DNA of 64,000 bases from Branchiibius cervicis (GCF_042661605.1 NZ_JBHSWJ010000002.1:62001-126000), one strand, 5' to 3'. Numbered from the stretch's first letter, positions 19,879-27,591 are shown. Numbers and translations are program-made. Notes: generated from the sequence alone by a model not told the origin.

Positions 19879-19895
19879 TCATTGCAAAACAATGA
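19879..19895. promoter_or_regulatory. Operator-like palindrome upstream of MFS gene
   Basis: TCATTG-CAAAA-CAATGA, six-base arms, eight bases before the MFS GTG. Its position suggests a repressor site for the transporter. No regulator of the MarR/TetR kind is adjacent. Confidence 0.4.
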
Positions 19896-20013
19896 ATGTG
19901 GGCTTCCGCTCCCTTCCTTCAATAGGAGGATCGGTGCAGGTCGCGACTGTTACCCTCCGATCAACCGAGCAGGTGACCCCACCTGCGTAGGCAGAGGACA
20001 AGGCGGATCAGCG

Positions 20014-20616
20014 GTGACCCACGCAAGGCCCCCCGAGACGACGGCGCGGCCGCTCACCCGGCGGGCGGTGGCCAAGGGTGCCGCATGGGTCACACCGGTC
20101 CTCATGACGGGTGCGATCGCCCCCGCTGTGTCGGCCAGCGCGCAGCCCGGTCTGCAGGGCTGGGTCGACGTCGGTAAGTCCTGCAATCTGGTTTCGACCA
20201 TGACGCTGACCATCGACGGGACCGGCTCCTATCCCGACCGCGGCCTGTGGGTCTACAACGCGCAGCCCTCCCAGCTCAGCAGTGCGTACATCACCTTCTA
20301 CTACCCCACCGGCCTCGCACCGATTTCGTGGTCGGCCAACTCCGCGAATTCGAACTGGTCCATACCGGCGGTCGACGCCTCGGCCACCCCGATATCGGGC
20401 TTCACGGCGTACACCACGCGCTACTCCGGGACCTGGACGTATCACGCGACCGGCGCCGACGGTCCGTACAGCACCGCTGACGGTCAACCGAGCTTCAGCG
20501 GCCGAGTCAGCGGGGCAGGTACCTACTGTCGCAATGGGGTCGACCTCTACGCCCGCCGCACGGTGTCCGTGGGCGGCACGCCAGTCATGCTCCTACGTGG
20601 CCCCGTCACTATCTGA
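20014..20616 (+). CDS. Secreted protein with Tat-like signal
   Basis: 200 residues from GTG 20014. The N-terminus LTRRAVAKGAAWVTPVLMTG, then a short hydrophobic stretch to AVSASA, looks like a twin-arginine or Sec signal followed by signal-peptidase cleavage after SASA. The mature part is rich in Tyr, Ser, Thr and Gly, beta-predicted, with two cysteines (SCNLV and TYCRNG) that could form a disulfide. No enzyme motif. It resembles a family of actinobacterial surface proteins with this kind of signal; the partial protein at the left window edge may be related. Confidence 0.6.
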   Translation: MTHARPPETTARPLTRRAVAKGAAWVTPVLMTGAIAPAVSASAQPGLQGWVDVGKSCNLVSTMTLTIDGTGSYPDRGLWVYNAQPSQLSSAYITFYYPTGLAPISWSANSANSNWSIPAVDASATPISGFTAYTTRYSGTWTYHATGADGPYSTADGQPSFSGRVSGAGTYCRNGVDLYARRTVSVGGTPVMLLRGPVTI

Positions 20617-20636
20617 CCCTCACGATTGGCGAACCC

Positions 20637-20825
20637 ATGACCGACGACCCGACCAGCAGTAGCACTCCCACCTCGAGCGATGTCCCGTCGCCGACGACCT
20701 CGACCGGTTCCCCAGCGCCTGAGCCCACGACAGACTCTGCGGCCTCCGCGACGACGGCGTCGAAAGACCCCACCCAGAGCCAGGTGCCTGCTCAGATCTG
20801 GGCCGTCGGCTCCGCTGTCATCTGA
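20637..20825 (+). CDS. Short Ser/Thr/Pro-rich ORF (62 aa)
   Basis: 62 residues, almost only Ser, Thr, Pro, Ala and Asp, ending AQIWAVGSAVI. It starts 20 bases after the secreted protein. It looks like the wall-spanning linker plus the beginning of a membrane anchor such as that at 300-439, cut short before the helix. It may be a degenerate C-terminal piece of the upstream gene rather than an independent gene. Confidence 0.35.
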   Translation: MTDDPTSSSTPTSSDVPSPTTSTGSPAPEPTTDSAASATTASKDPTQSQVPAQIWAVGSAVI

Positions 20826-20840
20826 GCTTTCACCGGGGCC

Positions 20841-20846
20841 GACAAT
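20841..20846 (+). promoter_or_regulatory. Original -10 box of the thioredoxin/NHL gene
   Basis: GACAAT followed by exactly six bases and the ATG at 20853. The same box with the same spacing stands before the replacement start at 31649, so this is the native leaderless promoter left behind by the insertion. Confidence 0.5.
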
Positions 20847-20852
20847 AAAGGC

Positions 20853-20987
20853 ATGGTTCTCAAGCTCCGTGCGCCCGAACTCGTCGGTCGTGGCTGGCTG
20901 AACACCGGCGACCGGCAGCTGACCCTCGCCGACCTTCGCGGCAAGATCGTCGTCCTGGACTTCTGGACGTTATTTGTCAACGCGTGA
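20853..20987 (+). pseudogene. 5' remnant of thioredoxin/NHL-repeat gene, cut by the element
   Basis: The first 39 codons (LRAPELVGRGWLNTG ... VVLDFWT) match the start of the intact gene at 31649, about 27 of 39 aligned residues by eye. After DFWT the frame runs into element DNA, adds LFVNA and stops at 20985-20987. The CxxC active site is missing. Promoter and start codon are intact, so a 44-residue peptide could still be made. This is the host-derived half of the split target gene. Confidence 0.85.
20958..20968. repeat. Left attachment core (attL)
   Basis: GACTTCTGGAC, identical to 31757-31767. Host gene sequence lies to its left, element sequence (GTTATTTGTCAACGCG) to its right. Confidence 0.8.
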
Positions 20988-20989
20988 GC

Positions 20990-20995
20990 TAGCAT
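20990..20995 (+). promoter_or_regulatory. -10 box of the integrase, next to attL
   Basis: TAGCAT with six bases to ATG 21002. No Shine-Dalgarno sequence is seen. Its proximity to the attachment site means the -35 region differs between the integrated (host DNA) and circular (element right end) forms. Confidence 0.45.
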
Positions 20996-21001
20996 CACTG
21001 C

Positions 21002-22853
21002 ATGTCGAACCCCTCGGTCGCGCCGCGGTGTACGTGCGCCGATCCGCGAGTGACGCGGAAGGTAGCGACCGGCGGGGCCGGTCCCTCCGTCAGCAGGAAG
21101 CGGACTGCCGCGCGCTCGCTACTCGTGTCGGGCTCGACGTTGTCGCGGTCTACCGCGAGCGCGAAGGCACCGGGGCCAGTCGGCACAGCCGCAAAGAGCG
21201 CCCCGAATGGACGCAGGCACTTGCGGACCTCGACGAGGGCGACAGCTTCCGCACGCTCATTGTGTGGGCGCTCGACAGGGCAGAGCGTCGCGGGGCGAAA
21301 CAGGTAGCGGAGCTAATCGAGCGGCACGCGGGGCGAGGCCGGCGAGTGCTCGGCGTAGACGGCACCGACACGGGCGACGAGCACCAACGGCTCGCGCTCA
21401 TCGTTCGCGCCGAGGTCGCCCGCGAGGAAGCCGAAGCGATATCGAAGCGCGTACGTCGTGCGCGGGCGGACGCTCGCAGGCTCGGCACTTGGCAAGCGGG
21501 CCGCCCCCTTTCGGTCTGCGGCGCAGAGCTGACGGCAAGCTCGAACACGACCCGGCCACGTATGAGGCGGCACGAGCCATCGCCGATATGGCGCTCGACG
21601 GCAATACCCCTAAGGCCATTGCGGCAGAGTTGAATCGACGAGGTATCCGCCCGACGCGCGCCGAGGAATGGCGAGCGGGCAGCGTCCGGCAGCTTCTCCT
21701 CTCGCCGGGATTCGCGGGGCTTAGCTCACTTCGGGAGCGGACGGCCAAGGGCGGTTGGCGCGCGATTGCTGAGGTCTACCTCGACGCAGAAGGTAACTCC
21801 GTCTCAGTCGGCGACGGCGTGATTACCGAGGCCGAGCGCGAGCGCATCCGAGCGTCGATCGCGTCCCGCGCCCGAGCCACGCCAACCGGCAAGCGCGGCG
21901 TCCGGCAGCCGAGCGGTACCTCGTCGCTACTGCGAGGACTGGCGGTGTGTGCTCACTGCGGCTCTGCCGCGAGCATCGTCGGGAAGGCGAGCGGCGCCGA
22001 CCCCTCCCAGCGTTCCTACGCGTGCTTGAACCGGCGCACGGGCGGGAGCTGCGAGGGCTCCTCGGCGGTGTCCGGCCTCGTCGATGAGGCGGTTACGTCG
22101 ACATTCCTGCGGCGTCTCTCGCTGCTGGACCCCGAGCACAGCGAGGGCGACGCGGAGCTGTTAGCGGCGATCGCTCAGCGATGGATCACGACGAACAACC
22201 CTGAGGCCGACGCTGAACGCCAGCGACTAGCCGAAAGCTTGCAAGCCCGCGAGGCAGCCGTCGAGAACCTGCTCGACCTCGCCGAGTCCGGCGCTCTGTC
22301 CGGCGACCGGCTCCGCCACCGCATCGAGCGCGCGGAGGCAGCCCGCGACTTGGCGGCGCGAGCGCTGAGCGAACTACCGACACCGGACGCGGACCTAGCC
22401 CCCTTGCTCGACTTGGCGCAATCTCGCGACGCATGGGACGCGCTCGACCTCGCGGAGCGTCGCCGGTTGCTAGCGCTCGGCCTGTCCCGTGTGGAGCTTC
22501 TGCGAGCGCCCGTGCGGGGCAGCCGGTTTCGTGGCGGCGATCGGGTGCGGCTGGTGTGGCATTCCGGGCGCGCTGAACCGGGCGGGGTCCCGAGCGAGCG
22601 ACCATCACGCTTGCCCACGGGTGACGAGGTCACGGCGCTTCGGGCGCTCATCGCTGACGGCGATCGCGGCGCGCTGGTCGAGCGCGTCGTCGAGCTTCTC
22701 GCGGATGGTGTAAGGGCGACCGCGCTCGGTCCGGCGCTGGGAGCGGACCTCGGGTACGGACGGTCGTGGGCCGATTCGATCCGGCGCCGGGCGTCGGTGG
22801 CTGTTTCACCGGAATCTGCGCGGTCGACGTTTCAGGATCGGGTTGGGCAGTAG
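21002..22853 (+). CDS. Large serine recombinase / integrase (frame breaks at 21010-21013 and 21504-21508)
   Basis: The N-terminal catalytic domain has VYVRRSASD with the nucleophile serine, DRAERRGA, and the AREEAEAISKRVRRARAD helix E. The recombinase domain begins GPPPFGLRR and continues with AIAAELNRRGIRPTRAEEW. A zinc-ribbon follows (CAHCGSA ... CLNRRTGGSC) and then a coiled-coil segment (residues about 395-460). One C must be added in each of two C runs to give a continuous 617-residue protein starting at ATG 21002, which has a -10 box at the right distance; TTG 20974 is the alternative without the first repair. It catalyses attP x attB recombination. Confidence 0.85.
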
Positions 22854-22875
22854 GCGCGCGTAGTTCAGTCGATCG

Positions 22876-23107
22876 CTTAGCGGTGTATCAAGTGTGCAGA
22901 ACACGACCGAAGGATCGCGCCGCGCGAGAGCCGCGCCTTACCGCTTCACGGCGACTTGCGGCCGAGCCTTGACCGCCGCTTAGCGGTGTCCTATCTGTAC
23001 GCAACACGAGGAGCCACCTTCCCCGCCCCCTTAGCGGTGTCTTACGTGAGCAACACCAACGACCGCCCGCCCCACCCGCGAGCGGTGTTATCTAAGTGTC
23101 CGCAACA
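22876..23107. repeat. Four spaced copies of a CTTAGCGGTGT...CAACAC motif
   Basis: Copies at 22876-22904, 22979-23007, 23030-23056 and 23078-23107 share CTTAGCGGTGT (the last has GCGAGCGGTGT), a variable 10-14 base middle, and CAACAC or a close variant. GGTGT and ACAC form an imperfect dyad, perfect in the third copy (GGTGT...ACACC). A fifth half-copy is at 26969. The 314-base stretch 22854-23167 has no gene. Likely operator sites of an element regulator or recombination-directionality factor. Confidence 0.65.
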
Positions 23108-23167
23108 GAGCGAACGTGCGGACCGCCGGACCCTTCCGGCCCCTGCGACCCCTGAAGGGCGCACCCC

Positions 23168-23332
23168 ATGACCAACACCCTGACTTGCCGCGTGTGCGGC
23201 TCGCCGTTCACCGCCCGCCGTGTGGACGTCGCGAAGACATGCTCGCAGCGATGCCGCAGCGCCGCGCATCGTCAGCGCATCGCCGAGGATCGCCGCGAGC
23301 TGCTGAAGCTGCGCGCCTTGCTCGCTGCCTGA
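23168..23332 (+). CDS. Small zinc-binding protein (54 aa)
   Basis: 54 residues, with CRVCGSPF and TCSQRCRSAAHRQR forming a CxxC-x(17)-CxxxC zinc knuckle, followed by a basic/leucine-rich helix (EDRRELLKLRALL). This layout is common in small actinophage and plasmid proteins of unknown role, which may bind nucleic acid. No strong Shine-Dalgarno sequence; the repeats at 22876-23107 lie directly upstream and may control it. A candidate for regulator or excision factor, by inference only. Confidence 0.6.
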   Translation: MTNTLTCRVCGSPFTARRVDVAKTCSQRCRSAAHRQRIAEDRRELLKLRALLAA

Positions 23333-23381
23333 CCCCCGACCCCGCCCGGCCGTCTTCCTTTCCGGCCTCGCGGGCTTCCTG

Positions 23382-23413
23382 CCGCACGCCGAGCACTCCT
23401 TCTCGGCGTGCGG
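23382..23413. terminator. 12-bp stem hairpin
   Basis: CCGCACGCCGAG (23382-23393) and CTCGGCGTGCGG (23402-23413) with an 8-base loop, 50 bases after the zinc-binding gene. No U tract follows; terminator or attenuator. Confidence 0.5.
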
Positions 23414-23524
23414 CGCTGGCCGGTTCGAGTCGCTTGGGATGCCGACTCCTGGCCGGGCGGCTCGCCGTGTCCTCGTGACGCGGCGGGCCGCCCCTTCTAC
23501 CTATCTATCTACGGAGGCTGACTG

Positions 23525-23818
23525 ATGACCGACCACACTCCGGCATCGGAACCGACTGGCCGCTCGACCCGCTGGGAGGCTCTGAGCGCCGCGCTGGACG
23601 CCCGCGACGCCGCCCGTGCGGCTGAGCTTGATACCGCGCGCCGTGAGGCCGAGCGGGCCGCTGCTGCGGCCGCTACGCCGCCTGTCGCGTCGGCGAGCGA
23701 CGTCGGTATCGGTGCTGGGACGCGCAGCGGTAGCGGCGGCGGGCTCGACGCTGCGATCGCCGCGCTTCAGTCCGGCCTAGCGCGGCTACCCGAGGGCACG
23801 CCCCGGCGGCCGTTCTAG
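23525..23818 (+). CDS. Hypothetical element protein, helical (97 aa)
   Basis: Starts after GGAGG with eight bases to the ATG. Residues 15-50 are a strongly charged Ala/Arg/Glu helix (EALSAALDARDAARAAELD), then a Gly/Ser linker and a short C-terminal helix. No known domain. The ribosome site and codon use support a real gene. Function unknown. Confidence 0.6.
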   Translation: MTDHTPASEPTGRSTRWEALSAALDARDAARAAELDTARREAERAAAAAATPPVASASDVGIGAGTRSGSGGGLDAAIAALQSGLARLPEGTPRRPF

Positions 23819-23919
23819 AACGCCCCACCTACCCAACCTCGCCCGGACCGCAACCCGGGCGATGCATTTACACACACCGGCCGAATGTTGTTGCGGCCTC
23901 GGCCACCTAAGGAGTTCCC

Positions 23920-24738
23920 ATGACCATCCTCGCGCCCGTTGACCTCGCAGGCCCGATCGATCAAGGTCGCCTGCAGGCCTACGACCCCGCGCTTCCTGGC
24001 GACATGGCCCTATCGACCTCGACCCGGCAGCAAGCGGCGCGTATCGAAGCATGGCTCGAAGGCGCCGCCCCGCTGGCGGGAATCGCCCTCGACCCGCCGC
24101 CGCGCTACCGCGCCAGCTTCGAGCGCGCCGCCGCAGCGACCCGCGAGCCGCTGACCTCGGTAGCCGCCGACGTCGCCCGCCGATTCGTCGACGGTGAGGA
24201 CACGGCCGAGCTGCTGGCCGAGGCAACCGAGCGCGCCGCCCGCGCCGAGTTCAGTTCGTCTCTGGTGCTCGACCTGCTGGACGGTTACGACTTCGCCGCC
24301 GCCGCCGATCGCATGAGCGCGGTCGCCGGGCGGCTCTCGAAGCCGTTCGCAGCGGCGGTGAAGGCGCTTACGGCGGCGGCTGCCGACTTGCCTGAGCCGT
24401 GGCTCGCTAAGCCTGATGTTGTGAGTCAGTTCGCTGGGTACGACGTGCCGAGCTGGGATGAGGCAGGCGCGTTCGGGCAGGCCGCGAAGGCTGACCGGAG
24501 CCTCGCGCCCACGGTGTGGAAGGCCGAAGACGCGCTCGCCCGGCTGGCCGCGTGTGCCGTGACCCGACACGATCACTGGCTCTCAGAGGTCGTCGCCTTC
24601 GACGAGGAGGCAGACACGATCGGCAATGACCGCCTAAAGCTGAGCATCTTCGAGGCCCACGGCGTCGCTGACTTGGCGCTCGTTGCGGTCGCCCGCGGTG
24701 ATCTGCCGAGCCTGTCTTTCAAGCTGCGGCAGCCGTGA
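23920..24738 (+). CDS. Hypothetical element protein (272 aa)
   Basis: AAGGAG lies five bases before the ATG. 272 residues, mostly alpha-helical and acidic (Ala, Asp, Glu, Leu), no membrane segment, no cysteine knuckle except single residues, no recognised motif. A hairpin (CGCCCGG/CCGGGCG, 23840-23861) is upstream. The next gene begins inside its stop, so the two form a translationally coupled pair. In phage-like elements, acidic helical proteins of this size between integrase and HNH are often structural or scaffold-like, but nothing here proves that. Confidence 0.6.
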   Translation: MTILAPVDLAGPIDQGRLQAYDPALPGDMALSTSTRQQAARIEAWLEGAAPLAGIALDPPPRYRASFERAAAATREPLTSVAADVARRFVDGEDTAELLAEATERAARAEFSSSLVLDLLDGYDFAAAADRMSAVAGRLSKPFAAAVKALTAAAADLPEPWLAKPDVVSQFAGYDVPSWDEAGAFGQAAKADRSLAPTVWKAEDALARLAACAVTRHDHWLSEVVAFDEEADTIGNDRLKLSIFEAHGVADLALVAVARGDLPSLSFKLRQP

Positions 24739-25103
24739 CCGCGGTCGCACTCGCTACCCCGCCGCCCGAGCCGTCACCGGTTCGGCTGGACCGTTGCCGG
24801 GCTGAGCCTGTCGTCGCCCCAGCCCGCCCGGTCGACGTGGCCGCGCTGCGTGGCGCTGCCCGTCGTGTCGTGCTGGACGCTGCCGCGCTGGCTGCGTTGC
24901 TTCACGAGCTGGACGAGACGCAATGGACGGCGGGCGGGACGCACAGCCCGGCGACCGGGTACGCCGACCCGGTCGGAGAGGTTGCGACCGACGGCCGTCG
25001 CCTCGCCTTGCGGGCGCGGATGGTTGAGGCCGACCGGGTGCTCGGCGACGCGGCCCGCGCGTTGGTCGTGGCACGTCGCAAGATCGAGGCCGTGCTCGAC
25101 TGA
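24735..25103 (+). CDS. Hypothetical element protein (122 aa)
   Basis: GTG start overlapping the preceding stop by four bases. 122 residues: Pro/Ala-rich N-terminus, a helical middle (DVAALRGAARRVVLDAAALA) with LLHELDETQW, and a charged helix at the end. No domain recognised. Coupled to the 272-residue protein and probably a partner of it. Confidence 0.55.
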   Translation: MTAVALATPPPEPSPVRLDRCRAEPVVAPARPVDVAALRGAARRVVLDAAALAALLHELDETQWTAGGTHSPATGYADPVGEVATDGRRLALRARMVEADRVLGDAARALVVARRKIEAVLD

Positions 25104-25802
25104 CACCCGGGGTGTCAGCTCGACATCCGGCCCCATGACCCGACGCCGGGGGTAGCCCGCTAACGCGGCTGCCCCCGGCGCCGCTGCCCCCGGCGCCGCT
25201 GCCCGGCACTGCCTGCCCGTACCCGGTCCTGCCCCCGCCCCCGTCTCAGTCTGGCCATGTTGTGCCTGCGAGGCGCGGGCGACTGTCGCGTGTGTTTGGG
25301 CTCGGTGCCTGCGTCTCGCGGTGTGCGCGCGTCGGCGTCGGGCTTGATCGTGTGGGAAGTGCGGACGCTTCGGGCGACTCACCGCCGCGCGGGCAGGGTG
25401 GCACGGCGCGGGCCGAGGGTCGCCCGATCCTTGCGAGCCTGTCGCTCTCGGCTCGTGCTCGACTAGATCGCCGAGCACGCGAGCGACGACTCGAACGCAT
25501 GATGACTCGAACACTTCGGCAAGCTCGACCCTCTCGTCGGTGCTCGAAGGCTCGAAGGTCCGGCCGTTGTCGCCCACACGACACCGACGCCGTTAGGGGC
25601 GCTCGCGGCGTCCAAGGTGTCGGCACGCGATCGCGTCTGTCTTCGCTGGGCGAATCCCATTGCAAAACAGCTTAATTCGAGCCGGACCCGGGCAGGGTAC
25701 CCCAAGCGCCGCCTCGGGACGTTGCCCACATGCGAGGCGATCGAGCGTGACCGGGCCAATTTTCGCCAAATAAATCGACCCGCCAAAGCCCAAGGAGGCA
25801 CC
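25104..25802. other. 700-base stretch without a convincing gene
   Basis: Starts with a GC-only direct repeat (CGCCGCTGCCCCCGG twice near 25170-25200). The middle (about 25440-25570) is dense in GCTCGA/CTCGAA words on both strands. The last 60 bases are AT-richer (CCAATTTTCGCCAAATAAAT) and form the leader of the next gene with AAGGAGG. Open frames here have Arg/Ser-rich shadow-like composition. It might hold a transfer origin, packaging site or small RNA; nothing decisive is seen. Confidence 0.4.
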
Positions 25803-26033
25803 ATGCCCAATCCGACGCGCCCCCGAGGCCGTCCTAGCCCCTACGGCGCACCGGCTGAGCCCGAATTCGCCGCCGCCGTAGCTGAAGGCTACGAGCCCGC
25901 TCTCATCGCGTGCCGTGACCTGCTGAGCCGCCGCCTGGACGGGGGCGTACCCGCCCGTGAGGTCGCCGCGCTTGTCTCGGTCGCCCGTGCGGTCGATAAG
26001 GCGATCACCGAACTACGAGAGGCAGGGCAATGA
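25803..26033 (+). CDS. Small element protein, possible DNA-packaging/terS-like (76 aa)
   Basis: CAAGGAGGCACC precedes the ATG. 76 residues: a basic Pro/Arg start (TRPRGRPSPYG) and a helical remainder (AAVAEGYEPALIACRDLL ... EVAALVSVARAVDKAITEL). It starts a tightly overlapping set with the next two genes, ending in an HNH nuclease. Such small helical proteins before HNH occur near terminase genes in actinophages; a packaging role is inference only. Confidence 0.6.
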   Translation: MPNPTRPRGRPSPYGAPAEPEFAAAVAEGYEPALIACRDLLSRRLDGGVPAREVAALVSVARAVDKAITELREAGQ

Positions 26034-26392
26034 GCTTCGAGGATGAAGACCTCGTGACGTTGCGCGAGCTGCGCGACGTGTGTACCGACCAGATCGCAGC
26101 CGGTCTGCCCGCCCGCGAGCTGGCCGCCGTGGTGCGACAACTGCTGCACGTACTCGCGGCGATCGAGGACCGCACGCCCCCATCGGCTGAGTCCTGGGTC
26201 GAGTGGTTCCGGCGTCGCTTCCACGCTATGAAGGCCGCCGACCTCGACCTCCGAGTCGACCGCCGCCGTGAAATCGAGTCATGGAAAGCCGCATGGCTGC
26301 TCGACAACCCCGAGCCGCCGAAGCCGGTACGCCGCGACGCGCCCAGCACCCCCAACGCGATCGCCTACGGCACAGACGAGCCGGACGAGTGA
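26030..26392 (+). CDS. Hypothetical element protein (120 aa)
   Basis: ATGA overlap with the upstream gene and GTGA overlap with the HNH gene. 120 residues, acidic N-terminus, helices with VTLRELRDVCTDQIAAGLPA, whose RELRD...AAGLPARELAAVV part is similar to the LSRRLDGGVPAREVAALV part of the 76-residue neighbour, suggesting the two arose by duplication. The C-terminus is polar and Pro-rich. No catalytic motif. Confidence 0.6.
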   Translation: MSFEDEDLVTLRELRDVCTDQIAAGLPARELAAVVRQLLHVLAAIEDRTPPSAESWVEWFRRRFHAMKAADLDLRVDRRREIESWKAAWLLDNPEPPKPVRRDAPSTPNAIAYGTDEPDE

Positions 26393-26631
26393 CCGGCCGG
26401 ACCGCCAACCGTCGCTATCGCGCCGAGCGGGCCGCCGTCCTCGCCGTCTCGGACGTCTGTTGGCTGTGTGGCGAGCGTGGCGCGGACACCGTCGACCACG
26501 TCGTGCCGTACTCCCACGGCGGCACCGACAACCGCGCCAACCTGCGCCCTGCGCACCGCTCCTGCAACTCCGCACGCGGCAACCGCGCCCCGACCCGCTT
26601 CGCCGACCTCGGCGACTTCGGCGACTGGTGA
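26389..26631 (+). CDS. HNH endonuclease
   Basis: 80 residues from GTG 26389. A compact HNH nuclease: CWLCGERGADTVDHVVPYS carries the first CxxC and the catalytic DH, then GGTDNRANLRPAHRSCNSAR with the Asn and the distal HxxC. In HK97-like phages such an HNH protein works with terminase to cut cos DNA; in satellites it serves packaging. Here no large terminase accompanies it. Restriction or homing functions are alternatives. Confidence 0.8.
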   Translation: MTGRTANRRYRAERAAVLAVSDVCWLCGERGADTVDHVVPYSHGGTDNRANLRPAHRSCNSARGNRAPTRFADLGDFGDW

Positions 26632-26662
26632 GCGGCCACCCACACCGACGAAAGGCACTGCT

Positions 26663-26833
26663 ATGACTACCCATTCGCACCGCTACCACGCGATCGCCGC
26701 CCGCGAGCACCGCCTCGGCACCGCCTTGGACTCGATGTGTCCCTGCGGAGAGCGATCGCTCGTCGTCGTAGCACCTGAGCGAGGCCGTGCGATCCTCGGC
26801 GGCGTCCGCCCGAAGGGTGCCCGGCGTGGCTGA
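26663..26833 (+). CDS. Small element protein (56 aa)
   Basis: AAAGGCACTGCT before ATG 26663. 56 residues: His-rich beginning (TTHSHRYHAIAAREHRL), a CPCGE turn and a hydrophobic strand SLVVVAPERG. One CxC pair with the histidines could bind a metal. Unknown function. Confidence 0.45.
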   Translation: MTTHSHRYHAIAAREHRLGTALDSMCPCGERSLVVVAPERGRAILGGVRPKGARRG

Positions 26834-27207
26834 ACCGAGCCTCATTCTGCGCGCCTTCGCATGCGGCTAGACACGTCGCGTAGCTGCCCAAGCTGCCCCG
26901 ATGAGGAGCTAGCCGCCGACGTCACGACGACATAGCCCGCTCAGCTCGGGTGGGCAGATCGCGCCCCGCTTAGCGGTGTCTCTATCGGACCGACCCGCCG
27001 CGCACCCGCGCGAGCGGCCAACGATTCCCAGCCTTCGGGCTGGCCTGGGTCGAGCGGACCCTTTAGCCGAGCTGGTCACTCGGCCGATGTGACAAGCCGG
27101 GGCGTGACGAGCGCCCCGGCTCGTCGTATCGCTCCGCTCACTGATCGCCGCGTGTCCTGACCTGGCGCACGGCCCGAATACCGCTCGACTACTAGGAGAT
27201 TCGCCCA
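26834..27207. other. 374-base intergenic region with hairpins
   Basis: Holds a half-copy of the TTAGCGGTGT repeat (26969-26979), a perfect six-base stem with TTCG loop (27028-27043, CCAGCC-TTCG-GGCTGG), and the terminator at 27095-27121. A 24-codon frame with CPSCPDEE (near 26870) is too short to call. The two hairpins in a gene-free stretch could be a small RNA, but no promoter is convincing. Confidence 0.45.
27095..27121. terminator. 10-bp GC stem hairpin before the rep operon
   Basis: AGCCGGGGCG (27095-27104) and CGCCCCGGCT (27112-27121) with loop TGACGAG. It ends transcription from the HNH side and isolates the rep operon. Confidence 0.6.
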
Positions 27208-27591
27208 ATGAGTACAACTCTCGAACCGATCGACGACCACAACCCGCGCTGCCTGCGACGCCTCGCCGGGCGCCGCTGCCGCCGCGAGTCTGGCCGCACG
27301 TGCGCCTGCTCGAACCCGCTAGCTGCCCTCGATCACGCCCGCTGCTACAGGTTCGACGGCTCGCGCGTCGTGATCGCGGCGCCCTACAGCCTCGACGCCG
27401 CCGCGCTCGACGTCCTGGCCGCCGTGTGCGACGCCGAGGGCCTCGCGTTCGCTGTCGGCGAGCCCGGCACCGGACCGCACGCCGAGGCCGCCGCCTTCCG
27501 CCTCGGCGGCGACGAGGGCTCGACAACCCCCGTTGTCCTTGCCCGTACCACCGAGCTGGCCGACGCGGTCGCCGAGAGCTTCGAGCTGTGA
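27208..27591 (+). CDS. Cys-rich N-terminal element protein ahead of rep (127 aa)
   Basis: AGGAG with nine bases to the ATG. Residues 12-48 hold CLRRLAGRRCRR, CACSN and HARCYRF, a possible zinc site. The remainder is an alternating helix/strand acidic domain (VVIAAPYSLDAAALDVLA). It overlaps the GTG of rep, so both are made together and it may be a replication accessory protein. No family recognised. Confidence 0.6.
   Translation: MSTTLEPIDDHNPRCLRRLAGRRCRRESGRTCACSNPLAALDHARCYRFDGSRVVIAAPYSLDAAALDVLAAVCDAEGLAFAVGEPGTGPHAEAAAFRLGGDEGSTTPVVLARTTELADAVAESFEL

Noticed and set aside
25246..25675. Opposing 137- to 139-codon frames in the element gap
   Set aside because: Both are Arg/Ser/Pro-rich on either strand, without ribosome sites or recognisable motifs.
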